64,000 nucleotides of DNA from NCBI RefSeq assembly GCF_002894645.1, contig NZ_NCQY01000010.1:1-64000 (forward strand), given 5' to 3'. The notes under the pieces were generated by a model. That model saw only the letters and a list, made by a program, of their open reading frames with translations. It was not told where the DNA came from and did not search any database. The translations under genes and the position numbers were made by a program. The stretch is from Salinibacter altiplanensis (lineage in GTDB: Bacteria; Bacteroidota; Rhodothermia; Rhodothermales; Salinibacteraceae). Positions 34,355 to 43,748 of the stretch are shown here, piece by piece (the stretch's first letter is position 1; every line of letters starts with the position of its first letter).

Positions 34355-35216
34355 CTACCGTTCCGCCCCGTCCGGATACGTGGCCCCGCGCGGGTAGGTG
34401 CCAAGCACCTGCAGGTCCGTGGTGATTTCTCGGAGGTGACCCAGCGCCCGTGCCACCGCCTCGTCCACCACGTCGCCGTATACGTCCAGATAGAACCGAT
34501 AGCGGCCCGGATGCCCCACCAGGGGCCGACTTTCAATCTTGGCTAGGTCCAACTCGCGCAGTGCAAAGACGGCAAGGCTCTTGAAGAGAGCCCCCGGCAC
34601 GTTGTCCTGCAGGACGAAGGTCACCGATGTCTTCGGCTCGCCCTCCCCCACCCGGTCTGCGTCCGTGTCGTTTGGGGCAAGCACGAGAAAGCGAGTAAAG
34701 TTTTGCTCGTTGTCCTGGAGGCCCTCGGCGAGCACCTCAAGGCCGTACCGCTCGGCGGCCCGCCGGGAGGCCACCGCCGCCATCGTCACGTCTTCGGTCT
34801 CCGCCACGGCGCGGGCCGCCCCGGCCGTGTCCGGCGCGGCCTCCGGCCTCGCATCCGCAGCACGAGCCCGGAGCCAGTCCCGGCACTGGCCCAGCGCCTG
34901 CTGATGGGACCGCACGACCTCTAGCCCGTCGATCGTCGCCCCCGATGGCGCCCATGAGGCAGTGGTGGATGCGTAGCTGTAGCGCCCCAATAATCGTCAC
35001 GGCGTGGGTGCGAAGGTGATCGTAGTTAATCCGCACACTGCCGAACACTGCGTTTTCAATGGGGACCACCGCCCGGTCGACCGCGTGCCCTTCGACCGCC
35101 TCGAAGACATCCTCGAACGTGGCGGACGGGTGCAGCTGGGCGTCGTCGAAGACGCACCGTACGGCCTCCTCGCTGAAGGCACCGGGCTCTCCTTGAAAGG
35201 CGACGTGGGACGGCAT
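34355..35216 (-). pseudogene. pheA: Prephenate dehydratase with ACT domain, frameshifted
   Basis: The catalytic N-terminal part (MPSHVAFQGEPGAFSEEAVR, then VVPIENAVFGSVRINYDHLR and LRIHHCLM) and the remainder (GATIDGLEVVRSHQQALGQC, then SRRAAERYGLEVLAEGLQDN, TRFLVLAP and the ACT domain TSVTFVLQDNVPGALFKSLA) lie in two frames. They switch near 34950, where the + strand reads GCGCCCATG; one C fewer would join them as LRIHHCLMAPSGATIDGLE. A joined protein would be about 286 residues, normal for monofunctional PheA. It makes phenylpyruvate for phenylalanine synthesis, and the ACT domain gives Phe feedback. This normally important gene is otherwise well conserved, so sequence error is a serious possibility. 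Confidence 0.85.
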
Positions 35217-35461
35217 CGTTTTGTGTACACCGTTGCGGGAAAGGACGTAGGACTACGAAAAAGTGAATCGGCTGTCCCACGCCTCCGGGGGATCTGCGTT
35301 CCAGTCTCCCGGAACAAAAAAATGCCCGGCCGGACCGATGGCCCGACCGAGCCCCACGATGCGTCGACACGTCTCGTTCGGCAGCACGGCAAGCACTTTC
35401 ATCCCTGCCCCTGCACCGAACGTCCCGCCGACGAGAACGGCAGGGAAACCAGAGACGTGTG

Positions 35462-35899
35462 CTACTGGATCTCAATCTGACGGCGCGTGCTTGTCTTCGT
35501 CTTCGGCACATGGATCGTCAGTACTCCCTCGTCGTGGGTGGCCTCCACGCTTTCTGGATCGACGGCGTCCGGCAGGGTAAATGTACGGTGGAAGTTGCCG
35601 AAGGCACGCTCCACACGCACATACTCTTCGCCCTCCTTTTGCCGCTCACTGGAGCGCTCGCCACTCACGGTGAGCGTGTTGTTCTGGAGGTTAATCGTAA
35701 TGTCGTCCTTCGTCGTGCCGGGGACGTCGAGGCGGAGGCGAAACGCGTCGTCCGTCTCCGAGAGATCCGTCCGGGGCGCCCAGACCGTCGACGCATCGTC
35801 GTTGCTTCCGCGGCCGAAGAACTGATCGAAGATGCTGTCGACTTCACGCTGCAGGTCGCGAACCGTGCGGTTGGAGGTACGGCGTGTGAGCTGTGTCAT
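35462..35899 (-). CDS. Small heat-shock protein (Hsp20 family)
   Basis: A 145-residue alpha-crystallin-type chaperone. After a short N-terminal arm (VDSIFDQFFG) the crystallin domain runs from about residue 40: APRTDLSETDDAFRLRLDVP, then ITINLQNNTLTVSGERSSER, then RVERAFGNFHRTFTLPDAVD and EATHDEGVLTIHVPKTK. The C-terminal IEIQ resembles the I-x-I oligomerisation motif. It would hold unfolding proteins in the cytoplasm under stress. No CIRCE-type operator is visible in the 219 bp before it. It appears monocistronic. Confidence 0.94.
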   Translation of the reverse strand: MTQLTRRTSNRTVRDLQREVDSIFDQFFGRGSNDDASTVWAPRTDLSETDDAFRLRLDVPGTTKDDITINLQNNTLTVSGERSSERQKEGEEYVRVERAFGNFHRTFTLPDAVDPESVEATHDEGVLTIHVPKTKTSTRRQIEIQ

Positions 35900-36118
35900 G
35901 GGTAATCACCTCTGTGTCGGTTGGGTTCGACAGTCGTGCGAACGTGTCGACCAGGGCGTCTCGCGACGCCCCGTCGCCTATCGGTTCACTTGCTTAAAGC
36001 ATCAAGGCGCGTACCAGCCCGGGGACACGCCGGTCTCGACCGAAATTTCGGCAAGCCGCCACTGTCGTCGTGACAGTCGACTGTAGATGTGACGGACCCG
36101 CGATGTCTCCTCCGGTCT

Positions 36119-37723
36119 CTACCGCGGGGCCACGTCAATTACGACGGGGAGGTGGTCGGACGCCGTCGGCGTGTCGTCCGCCCGCAGTCCGTGGGACGTC
36201 CGCACGTCGGTCGGCAGCGCCGGGGTGTGGAGTACAAACTCATGGACGACCTCGAGTACGCTGTCAGTGACGAACGCGTAGTCGAGCCGCCCCGGCGGGA
36301 ACGAGCTGCCCGGTGCGATCCAGGTGGTATGCAGGGGCGTTCCTACCTGGCGCGGCCTCGTGTCGAGCAGCGCCGATCCGTCCCAGTCCGGCGCCGCCGG
36401 CGGCCCATAGCGGTCGGTGTTCACGATCTCTCCCGTGCGCAGCGTCCGTGGGTGCTGAGCCTCGCCGACAAAGTTCATGTCTCCAAGCACAACGATCGGG
36501 GTCTCCGTGGGCACCCCGAACGGCCCCTCTCCTTGCTTCACGTCCCGCAGAAAGGCCACTACGCCGTCCACGACCCGCTGTCGCTGTGCGTTGCGGGAGG
36601 GCGCATCGTCGTCGGGACCGTAGTTGCAGCAGGGCGGGTGCATGTTGACCACCAGAAGATCCGTTCCCAGCGCGTCGTCCGCGTCGAGCAGGAAGGCGCC
36701 GCTTACGTTGTTCTCGTACCCTGGGATGGTGTGGGTATCGAGAATGGGGTAGCGGCTGCCAAGGATGAGATCCTGACCAGTCTTGGCCCACGTCCACCCG
36801 CCCGTCCGCCCGAGCGCCTCGTCGGCGACCCTCGCCACCTGGTCAGCGGTCTGGTCGTAGACCTCCTGAAAGGCGATGACCCCTGGGTCAGTGGCGTCAA
36901 AGATGCGACGGAAGCTCGGCTGTCGGTCCTCCAGGAAAATTGCGCTCCGCCCACGGTCGAAGTCGTTGACGGAGTTGTACGAGAGCATCCGTAGGGCCGA
37001 GGCGTTCGGCGTGTCGATGGACAGCGCATCGCGGGGCGTGTCGGCGTCCGAAAGGACGTACCCGAGTCCTCCGTCGGCGTCCGGCAGCCGATCCCCAGCG
37101 GTCGACAGACCCACCCGGAGGCTGTCTCCCTGAAACAGGGACCCGTCGTCGGTAGGGACCGCCGACCGGTCGAAGGCCACCTCGAACGTTTCGGACGTGA
37201 CCGTGGGCAGCGACGTGAACCCGAGGGCCGCGTGGGTCACCTCTCGCTCTTCTCCGTCACGAACCACCTGCCCGGACCGCTCCCCGAACGTCCAGGCAAG
37301 CTCCGCCCCCAATCCCAGGGCCTGCTGTCCCGTATCGGGGTCGTCGTCGGTGTCGAGGTACAGCGTCAGGTCGTTGTCTTCCTGAAGGTTGACGGCCCGG
37401 CCGAGTTCGATCCACAGGAAGAGGTACTCCTCGTCGTGGGCGACCCACACGCGTTCGAGGCCCACGGTCCCGCCGTCGTCGGGGGTGTCGGTGTGACGAG
37501 CCGAAAGCGCTGCCCAATCGTCGGCCTCTCCATCCACGGAGATGCGGGCCGGATGAGCGACGTAGCCATCCACCGGCGGGGCCGTTGGAGACGCCTCTCC
37601 CAACGGCGGCTCGGTGTCGCCCTCATCGGTGAGTCCGTTCGCCCCCCCACACCCTCCGGCGACGAAAAGGAACGACAGGGCAACAGAGAGCAAGAGACAC
37701 CGAGACATGGGAAACGCAGGCAT
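36119..37723 (-). CDS. Lipoprotein: beta-sandwich domain plus EEP-family hydrolase
   Basis: A 534-residue lipoprotein with a signal peptide and lipobox VAGGC (about residue 25). Residues 50-235 resemble a CBM9/DOMON-like sandwich (ISVDGEADDWAAL, then HDEEYLFLWIELGRAVNLQE, YLDTDDDPDTG). Residues 240-534 form an endonuclease/exonuclease/phosphatase fold: LRMLSYNSVNDFDRGRS, FQEVYDQTADQVARVADEAL, VVNMHPPCCNYGP, VVLGDMNFVGEAQHP (metal site) and SDHLPVVIDV (catalytic Asp-His). Nuclease or phosphodiesterase activity is possible. An internal Met at residue 6 is an equally good start. It is anchored outside the cytoplasm. Confidence 0.85.
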   Translation of the reverse strand: MPAFPMSRCLLLSVALSFLFVAGGCGGANGLTDEGDTEPPLGEASPTAPPVDGYVAHPARISVDGEADDWAALSARHTDTPDDGGTVGLERVWVAHDEEYLFLWIELGRAVNLQEDNDLTLYLDTDDDPDTGQQALGLGAELAWTFGERSGQVVRDGEEREVTHAALGFTSLPTVTSETFEVAFDRSAVPTDDGSLFQGDSLRVGLSTAGDRLPDADGGLGYVLSDADTPRDALSIDTPNASALRMLSYNSVNDFDRGRSAIFLEDRQPSFRRIFDATDPGVIAFQEVYDQTADQVARVADEALGRTGGWTWAKTGQDLILGSRYPILDTHTIPGYENNVSGAFLLDADDALGTDLLVVNMHPPCCNYGPDDDAPSRNAQRQRVVDGVVAFLRDVKQGEGPFGVPTETPIVVLGDMNFVGEAQHPRTLRTGEIVNTDRYGPPAAPDWDGSALLDTRPRQVGTPLHTTWIAPGSSFPPGRLDYAFVTDSVLEVVHEFVLHTPALPTDVRTSHGLRADDTPTASDHLPVVIDVAPR

Positions 37724-38807
37724 TGGGAACGGACCACGCGGACAGCCGAGACGCTATATTGCGCGCCTCGGGGGATGTTCGGGGAGCGGAACGGACACAA
37801 GACTGCGGGCGCTTCAATCGTTGTGCTTTTCATATCCGTCACTGTCGAGCACATGCAAACCGTCTCCCCCGCCCGCCACGCCAACCGCTAGGACTTCGCA
37901 GATCCGGACCAGACAGCGCCCTCTAATGCCTCACGGCTTCCCGACTGGACAAAAAATAGCGGATCTCTGCGTTGATCTCGGATCCTCCGTTCGCGGTTCG
38001 AATGCTCTCGCTCCCAACGGCTGACTGGAGCCCAGGCCCCCTCGAAGGGGTCTCCTTGAAAGCGCCTCTCGCGCTGAAGCCCTCGAACAGACAAACACCC
38101 TGCGATATGCGGCACTGCCGTAGGGTTCGCCTGCCCCGTCGCTTCGGAGTCGGGACCTGGCTCCGCGCTTAAAGCTTAAAGGCCCCAGACCCGAGGCATT
38201 GGTCGTCAAAATGAGACTGAACAGCCCTGTGGGCCGTAAAAACTTCTTGAGCGAGAACAAGGGATTGATCGCTTGCCCGCGCCAAGGAGCATCCGCTCCG
38301 TGCAGGGAAGACTGCTCCTTCCCATGGTTAACGGAGCACCGGATCGTTTTTCCGCCGCTGGCGACAAGCTTTCTATTGGGACCGGATTCCGCCTGCGACT
38401 GGACCCACGCGGCACAACAGTCCTCAAAGGCCTCTGCATCGATCAGGCCGCCCCCCCGGTCGAACCTGTCGTGGGAAGGAATGCCGTCTTTCAAATCCAG
38501 AAATCCAGTGTGCCAAGACTTCTTGCTCGTCCCGTAGAAATGGGTGTCCTCGTAGCTCCCGGCCTATCTTGGGACCTCAGACCCGTTCGCCTTCACACCA
38601 ATCTCGTGCCTTGGCCCTGGTGCGCAGCGGCAATGCGACTGACAATCTGGGGCGGGTTCGCCCCCTAGCCCTCCCGGCGCTGAATCAGGACGATCAAATC
38701 GACGGGGGAACGGAGACAATGCGGCTTCGAGCGGGATGGGATGCCGAATATCTCCGACACCTGCCTGGTCAACTGTAGCACAGCTGCGATTGCCCTGTTT
38801 TGAGTCC
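37724..38807. other. Gene-poor region holding an IS relic
   Basis: About 1.1 kb without an intact gene between the EEP lipoprotein and the histidine kinase. It holds the ISAs1-family remnant at 38263-38585. The rest (37724-38262 and 38586-38807) shows no family I can name and many interrupted frames, suggesting more decayed mobile DNA. Confidence 0.6.
38263..38585 (-). pseudogene. ISAs1-family transposase remnant
   Basis: On the - strand about 105 residues match the ISAs1/H-repeat transposase N-terminal region: SYEDTHFYGTSKKSWHTGFL, then DLKDGIPSHDRFDRG (the family GIPSHDTF motif), LIDAEAFEDCCAAWVQS and GGKTIRCSVNHGKEQSSLHG (the family IDGKTLRGS segment). An in-frame TAG lies just upstream, and the match dissolves downstream into unrelated sequence. 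The catalytic C-terminal half is not found. It is an old, dead insertion. Confidence 0.72.
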
Positions 38808-41750
38808 CTACGGTTGTTTTTGCGTTGCACTCGGCAGTCGCACAGTAAATCGGCTTCCTTTTCCTCTCTCCGTGTCGACCTCGATTTGTCCGTCCATCTG
38901 CTCGATCGCTTGTTTTGTGACGGCCAGGCCTACCCCAGTGCCTTCATACAACCGCGTGGTTCCTTCCGTCGCTTGTCGAAACGGCTTGAAAAGATCTTCG
39001 GCCAGTTTCTGGTCCATCCCAATCCCGGTGTCTTCAACTTCCAGCACTGATTGGTCCTCATCTCGGTAGGTTCGAACTCGCACCTCCCCCCCGGATTCGG
39101 TGTACTTGATCGCGTTGGACACGAGATTCTGAGCGACGATTTGCACGCCCCCCTCGTCGGCCTTCGCACAGACCGGGGACTCAGGACTTTCGATGATGAG
39201 GTCCACGCCGGCGTCCTCAGCTCGAGGATGGTGCTCCTCGGCGACCGCCTCGGCTCCATCGGTGAGGTTGACCGGCCTTCGGGCCAGCTTCATCTCGTGG
39301 GCCTCCAGCTTCGAAAGATTCAGGACTGCGTCCAGGGTCTCCAGCAGGCGCAGGCCGCCTCTATGGATTAGATCGGCGAACCGAGTCACTGACTCGTTCT
39401 CTTCGGAGGCCTCTTCGCCGATTACCTCGGCGAAGCCGATAATCGAGGTGAGCGGCGTACGAATCTCGTGGCTCATGTTCGCCAGGAACGCACTTTTCAA
39501 CCGGTTGGCCTCTTCCGCCTCCTGCCGCGCCGAAATCATGTCCTCCTCCATCTGCTTCCGCTGGAGCGCATTGGCAATCGCCCCGCTCAACACCTGCAGA
39601 ATCATCACGGTGTCCTGCTCCCATTCTCGCTCCGTCTTGATAGCATCGAACCCGACAAACCCCACCAGGGCGTCGCCCTGCGTCATTGGGAGCACGACGA
39701 GCGATTCGATGTCCCCGTCCTCCAGAATCGACTGTAGCCTGAAGGCCTGGTCCGGCAGGTCGTCAACCGCCGCCATGAGCGGCGTTCGGTGGTGCATCCG
39801 TTCCATGAACCAGGGCATCGCGGCGTACGGAATGTCCTGAAGGTCCGGCTGATGGGACTCAGTGCCCTCGGCACACCACTCGTGCGTGTTGCTCGTGGTC
39901 TGCGCCTCTTTGTCGACGAAAAAAACGTAGCTCCGATCCGCTCCTACGAAGCTGCCGACGGCGCCCAGGGCCTGTTCGATGGCCTCGTCGATCTCCTCGG
40001 CGGGCGTGTTGATGAACTGTGTGGAGACATCGACGATCTTGCGCTCCAGTTCGTAGCGGTAGGCCAGCTGTTCCTCGTACTCCTTTCGCTCCGTGATGTC
40101 CGTAATGAGGCCGTCGTAGTACTCGACGGTGTCCGCTTCGTCGCGGCCTGATCGGCTGCTGAGCAATCCAACGAACGTCGTCCCGTCCTTTCGCCGGAAC
40201 GTGACTTCCGCCTGTTCGAGCACCTCGCCGTCGCGACGGAGAAGGCGCTTCCGCTCGTCGGGATCGGCGTAGAGGTCCGAGGAATCCAGCTCCTGAACCT
40301 CCTCCAGGCTGTCGTACCCAAACATGTTGACGAAGGCCTCATTCGCGTAGACGATGCCCCGCTCGGGATCCGACCGGTAGATGCCCTCCGAGATGTGATC
40401 GGTGATTGAGCGGAGCAGCACTTCCCGCTCTCGGTGTGTCGCTTCGGTCTCCTTCCGTTCGGTGATGTCGGCGTAAATGGCATACAGCTCGGGCGGCCCG
40501 TTCTTCTGGACGCGCCCCGCCCTGTGCACCTGAAAGTCGCGCGGCCCCTCCGCCGTCCTCCGCCGCACCTCCGCCCGCAACAGACTCTCCTGTTCGAGGG
40601 CCTGCCGGTCGTACTCGACGGTTTGATCACCCTCCTCCTCCGGGACGATGAGGGTGTGCAGATTTCGGCCTTCAATTGCGTCGGCGTCGTAGCCAAAAAC
40701 CGACTCGAAGGCCCCGTTGACGGTCAGAATGTCGAATCGACCGTTCCGCAAGACCCCGTGTACGACCGGAGTGGGGAGGCTGTCGAACAGCGTTTCGAAC
40801 CGGTTGCGCTCTTCGCACCGAGCGTCCTCGGCCTCTTTTTGTTCAGAGAGATCGACGCCCACTCCCACGAGGTGCGGCTCCCCCTCAACCTGAGTTCGCT
40901 CGCCGCGGAAGAGCATGGGAACGCGCTCTCCACCGCTCGTCAATAGGTCGGCCTCAATCGCCGACGAGCCGGAGGCGAATGCCTCTAAAACGGTTTTGGC
41001 AATCTGCCATTGATCGTCTCCGTCGAAGAAGGAATACGCCGGGCGGCCTTCGAACTCGTCTGTGTCGTATCCCGTGGTCGTCTCGAATTGTCGATTCCAG
41101 TGCTTCAAGCGCCCATCGGGCCCGAAGACGTAGAACAATCCCGGCAGATGGTCGACAATCTGCTGGGTCAGCTCCGGCCGACCGGCCACGGTGCACGGGT
41201 GCCGTTCGAGCGCCTCTGTAGCCATGGCGGCCAGCCGTTCGAGCTGCTCGACAGTTTCGGACGGCGGCATGTGCGGCGTCGTGTCCAACACGCTGAGAAC
41301 GCCGATGCGGTGCCCGTCCGACGTGGTTAGCGGAGCCCCGGCGTAAAACTGGAGGGCTGTCTTCGAGGACAACGGCTCGTCGTCTCCGGCCACGAGGGAA
41401 TGATCCGAGAACTGATCGTGGGCGTTCAGATCTTCGAGGACCGTCGTCCCGTCCGTTTCCAGCGTTTGGGCGTGCACGGGGTAGAGCGAGTCGGTCTCTC
41501 CCTCTCCAACCAGTCCCTCCGTCCCAGTCCGCGCGAGCACCCGCCCCTGTCCGTCCCCAACGAGTTCCAGCGTCGCTGCGGACGCATCGAACAGGTGGGT
41601 CGCGAGACTCGTCAGCCGGTCAAAGTCCTCCTCCTCTTGGGCTGCCTGGACGTTGTAGCGGCGACGGACAGAGGGAGGCACTTCCTCCTCCCTTGGAGAA
41701 GAGGAGCTGTTCTCGAAAGAATTGGATTTGGCAGCTGGGGAGGAGACCAT
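38808..41750 (-). CDS. Soluble multi-PAS/GAF sensor histidine kinase
   Basis: A 980-residue kinase without membrane helices. Domains in order: N-terminal GAF-like (about 40-185, ATHLFDASAATLELVGDGQG, FYAGAPLTTSDGHRIGVLSV), three PAS units (about 195-310, 320-440 and 445-570; DHLPGLFYVFGPDGRLKHWN, then ANEAFVNMFGYDSLEEVQEL), a second GAF-like domain (about 585-735, SFVGADRSYVFFVDKEAQTT), HisKA with the phosphoacceptor His in ANMSHEIRTPLTSIIGFAEV, and HATPase with NLVSNAIKYTESGGEV (N box), VEDTGIGMD (G1) and GTGVGLAVTKQAI (G2). No receiver domain or response-regulator gene is adjacent, so its partner is elsewhere. It would sense cytoplasmic signals, possibly redox or light. The signal is unknown. 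Confidence 0.92.
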   Translation of the reverse strand: MVSSPAAKSNSFENSSSSPREEEVPPSVRRRYNVQAAQEEEDFDRLTSLATHLFDASAATLELVGDGQGRVLARTGTEGLVGEGETDSLYPVHAQTLETDGTTVLEDLNAHDQFSDHSLVAGDDEPLSSKTALQFYAGAPLTTSDGHRIGVLSVLDTTPHMPPSETVEQLERLAAMATEALERHPCTVAGRPELTQQIVDHLPGLFYVFGPDGRLKHWNRQFETTTGYDTDEFEGRPAYSFFDGDDQWQIAKTVLEAFASGSSAIEADLLTSGGERVPMLFRGERTQVEGEPHLVGVGVDLSEQKEAEDARCEERNRFETLFDSLPTPVVHGVLRNGRFDILTVNGAFESVFGYDADAIEGRNLHTLIVPEEEGDQTVEYDRQALEQESLLRAEVRRRTAEGPRDFQVHRAGRVQKNGPPELYAIYADITERKETEATHREREVLLRSITDHISEGIYRSDPERGIVYANEAFVNMFGYDSLEEVQELDSSDLYADPDERKRLLRRDGEVLEQAEVTFRRKDGTTFVGLLSSRSGRDEADTVEYYDGLITDITERKEYEEQLAYRYELERKIVDVSTQFINTPAEEIDEAIEQALGAVGSFVGADRSYVFFVDKEAQTTSNTHEWCAEGTESHQPDLQDIPYAAMPWFMERMHHRTPLMAAVDDLPDQAFRLQSILEDGDIESLVVLPMTQGDALVGFVGFDAIKTEREWEQDTVMILQVLSGAIANALQRKQMEEDMISARQEAEEANRLKSAFLANMSHEIRTPLTSIIGFAEVIGEEASEENESVTRFADLIHRGGLRLLETLDAVLNLSKLEAHEMKLARRPVNLTDGAEAVAEEHHPRAEDAGVDLIIESPESPVCAKADEGGVQIVAQNLVSNAIKYTESGGEVRVRTYRDEDQSVLEVEDTGIGMDQKLAEDLFKPFRQATEGTTRLYEGTGVGLAVTKQAIEQMDGQIEVDTERGKGSRFTVRLPSATQKQP

Positions 41751-42525
41751 CCGTTTCGAACATGCAGCCCAAAATACCTGAGGTCTTCCGCCGAAGGGCT
41801 TCTATGTGTTGTTCCAGGAAGCTGTTCAGAAAGGAGGATTTTCCGGCGAAATTTGTTATCTCCTCTCCGAATCGCCCGTGAGCGATTGTTTTGATAGGGG
41901 TTTTAGATCTGACTAACACTTTTTGAACGCTGTCTTGGACATTGCCTTAGCGATTTTCGGCGGGCTTAGAGTCTGTTTTGATTTTGGGTTGGATCGCGAG
42001 AGCGAAAATTGACGGAGCGAAAATCGCACCCTGAACGAGGCCTGTAGTGGTGCGCCCTGAGCGCCAGCGAAGCGACGCGAAGCTAGTGCTGCCGTGCAGT
42101 GAAGTGCTTTCAGAGTGCTACCGGTCGAGTAAAGGGGCGATTTGCAGCCCGTCAAGGCCGCTCGGAGCCCGGGAGATAAATTAAAACAGACTCTTAGGCC
42201 CCAAAGAGCAACCACCACCGAAAGCCTTCGTGCGCTGGCAATGAGGGGATGAAGACCAACAGGTCCCCCTCGCCGATCAAGAAGATTTTGACCGGGGCCT
42301 CCGGAAAATTGAGCCTCCTCGTGGGCACGGACGTGCCCGATTCCGGGTGCCCCCTCGCCAGCCTCACAAAAGGGGAGCGGCAGGGCGGAGCCTGGAGCGC
42401 TTCCCTCCAGAACGACACGACACACCTCGAAAACGGCCCCCATGCTCCCGACCGACTCGCCTAGTTTGGCGGGGGTTAGGGCTCCGGAGCCGCACACGCG
42501 ACCTCTCGGCACGCCCCCCGTCTTT
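41751..42525. other. Gene-free stretch with a MITE-like element
   Basis: 775 bp with no supportable gene. The 225-bp element at 41969-42193 fills part of it. The remainder (42197-42525) has only short frames of odd composition and nothing I recognise. Confidence 0.55.
41969..42193. mobile_element. MITE-like element, 225 bp, with TTA duplications
   Basis: The left end GAGTCTGTTTTGATTTT is the inverted complement of the right end AAATTAAAACAGACTC apart from single changes. TTA flanks it on both sides (41966-41968 and 42194-42196), which would be a 3-bp target duplication as made by some IS5-family (IS1031-type TNA) elements. It has no coding capacity. Related ends occur at 60611-60768 and 8652-8680. 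Confidence 0.7.
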
Positions 42526-43362
42526 TCAGGAGCCCCCGGACAGGGCGATGCGCGTCCAGAGATCTAGAGTCGGCCGTTCGGGGGCCGGGGCCGAAGGCTG
42601 CTGCCGTTGCTGTCGCTGGCGCCCTCGTCGCCGCCCCCGCGGAGAACGGCGCCCTCCCCCGCGTCCCGTCACCGAGGGGATGCCCTGGGAGGACGGGGTC
42701 ACGAGATCGGTATCGTCCGGGTCGGGGACTTGAAGCCCAACCGCAACGGTGCCGCCCGGTCGTGCGTGTAGGCCGTGCTCCCAGCGGTCACTCGTCGTCG
42801 CCGATCGGGACGCGGACACGGGCACGGCCATTTCGTAAATGAGCGATCCGGTGTCGAGCGTGGCCTGTGCCTTCAGGGCCGACGACAGCCCTGCAGGCAT
42901 TCGGTAGCGGACCGTGTCGTTCCGGATCACAGCCAGGTCCGACGGAAAGAGATCTTCGAGAAGCGCCCCCTCTCGGGGCGCGTCGGCCCCGGACGCCCCG
43001 CCCCTCTGGTCCGCTCCGGCCTGCTGGGCGCGGCGCCCGAGCGGATACCGGACCCCGTAGGTGTGCCGTTCCTCGCCCGCCGGGTCGACCCACACGATGA
43101 GCCCATTCTCGGCCACGGACCGGATGAGGGCGCGATCCGGAATCACGACGGCCAGGTACAACAGACTATCGGTCGGCGCGGCGCTCATGGACACGGAGCG
43201 GCCGTCCACTCGGGTAAGCGCCCCGCCCCACTCCGAAAGCGCCCCGTCCACGGCCGGGGCCTGAGACAGCGAGTGTGACTGCAACGTGGTCGGACTGCTG
43301 CAGGCCCCCACGGAAACACTGGCGAGAACCATCAGGGCGAGGCCGAACCAGACTCTGGACAT
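42526..43362 (-). CDS. Lipoprotein with a CBM9-like domain, Arg-rich tail
   Basis: A 278-residue lipoprotein. The signal peptide is MSRVWFGLALMVLASVSVGA with lipobox SVGAC (Cys21). The mature part starts with APAVDGALSEWGGALTRVDG, like the first strand of CBM9/DOMON-type sandwiches and like the N-terminal domain of the EEP lipoprotein at 36119-37723. YLAVVIPDRALIRSV and GLIVWVDPAGEERHTYGV also fit. The C-terminal region has an Arg/Gly/Gln-rich stretch (GGGRRSPRGRRRGRQRQQRQ) that is unusual in this acidic proteome. Function unknown. The start is fixed by the signal peptide. Confidence 0.75.
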   Translation of the reverse strand: MSRVWFGLALMVLASVSVGACSSPTTLQSHSLSQAPAVDGALSEWGGALTRVDGRSVSMSAAPTDSLLYLAVVIPDRALIRSVAENGLIVWVDPAGEERHTYGVRYPLGRRAQQAGADQRGGASGADAPREGALLEDLFPSDLAVIRNDTVRYRMPAGLSSALKAQATLDTGSLIYEMAVPVSASRSATTSDRWEHGLHARPGGTVAVGLQVPDPDDTDLVTPSSQGIPSVTGRGGGRRSPRGRRRGRQRQQRQQPSAPAPERPTLDLWTRIALSGGS

Positions 43363-43748
43363 AGATGCGTTCTTTCGATGAAAGAGATGCGGGCGCCTTG
43401 CCGGCCCGAAATTCTTTTCCGCCCGGACGCAAAAAGTACCTACACCGATCGCGAATTGCCAGCCGCCACGGGCATTCGAATTTCGCCGCTGCCTCTCTTT
43501 GCCGAGGACTCCCCCCACGGACGACGGCCAGCCCCATCACCTGAACAGAAGAAGCGAGGAGCAAGCGACGCGTTCTCGAATGCGGTTTTCCCAATGCCAC
43601 CCTCAACTAAAACAACATTTTTTGGTATCATATATATCAACCAGTCCCGACTTGTAACCAATAGGGATGCCGTGTCGTCTTGTCGATGGTATAACCTGAA
43701 CAGAGCAATCGTTCGTCGCCTTCCCCGGTACAGAATCCCCGTGTCGCC
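43363..43748. other. Divergent intergenic region, AT-rich in the middle
   Basis: 386 bp between the lipoprotein gene (-) and the outer-membrane barrel gene (+). The stretch around 43605-43665, with TTTTTTGGTATCATATATAT, is the most AT-rich in the neighbourhood and is the probable promoter region. No gene was found. Confidence 0.5.

Noticed and set aside
37931-38494. An intact 187-residue gene on the - strand
   Set aside because: Only its first part matches ISAs1 transposase and the start codon lies within the conserved region, with a stop just upstream; it is a remnant.
42197-42525. Short frames after the MITE-like element
   Set aside because: No domain, signal peptide or usable start; composition is mixed and likely non-coding.
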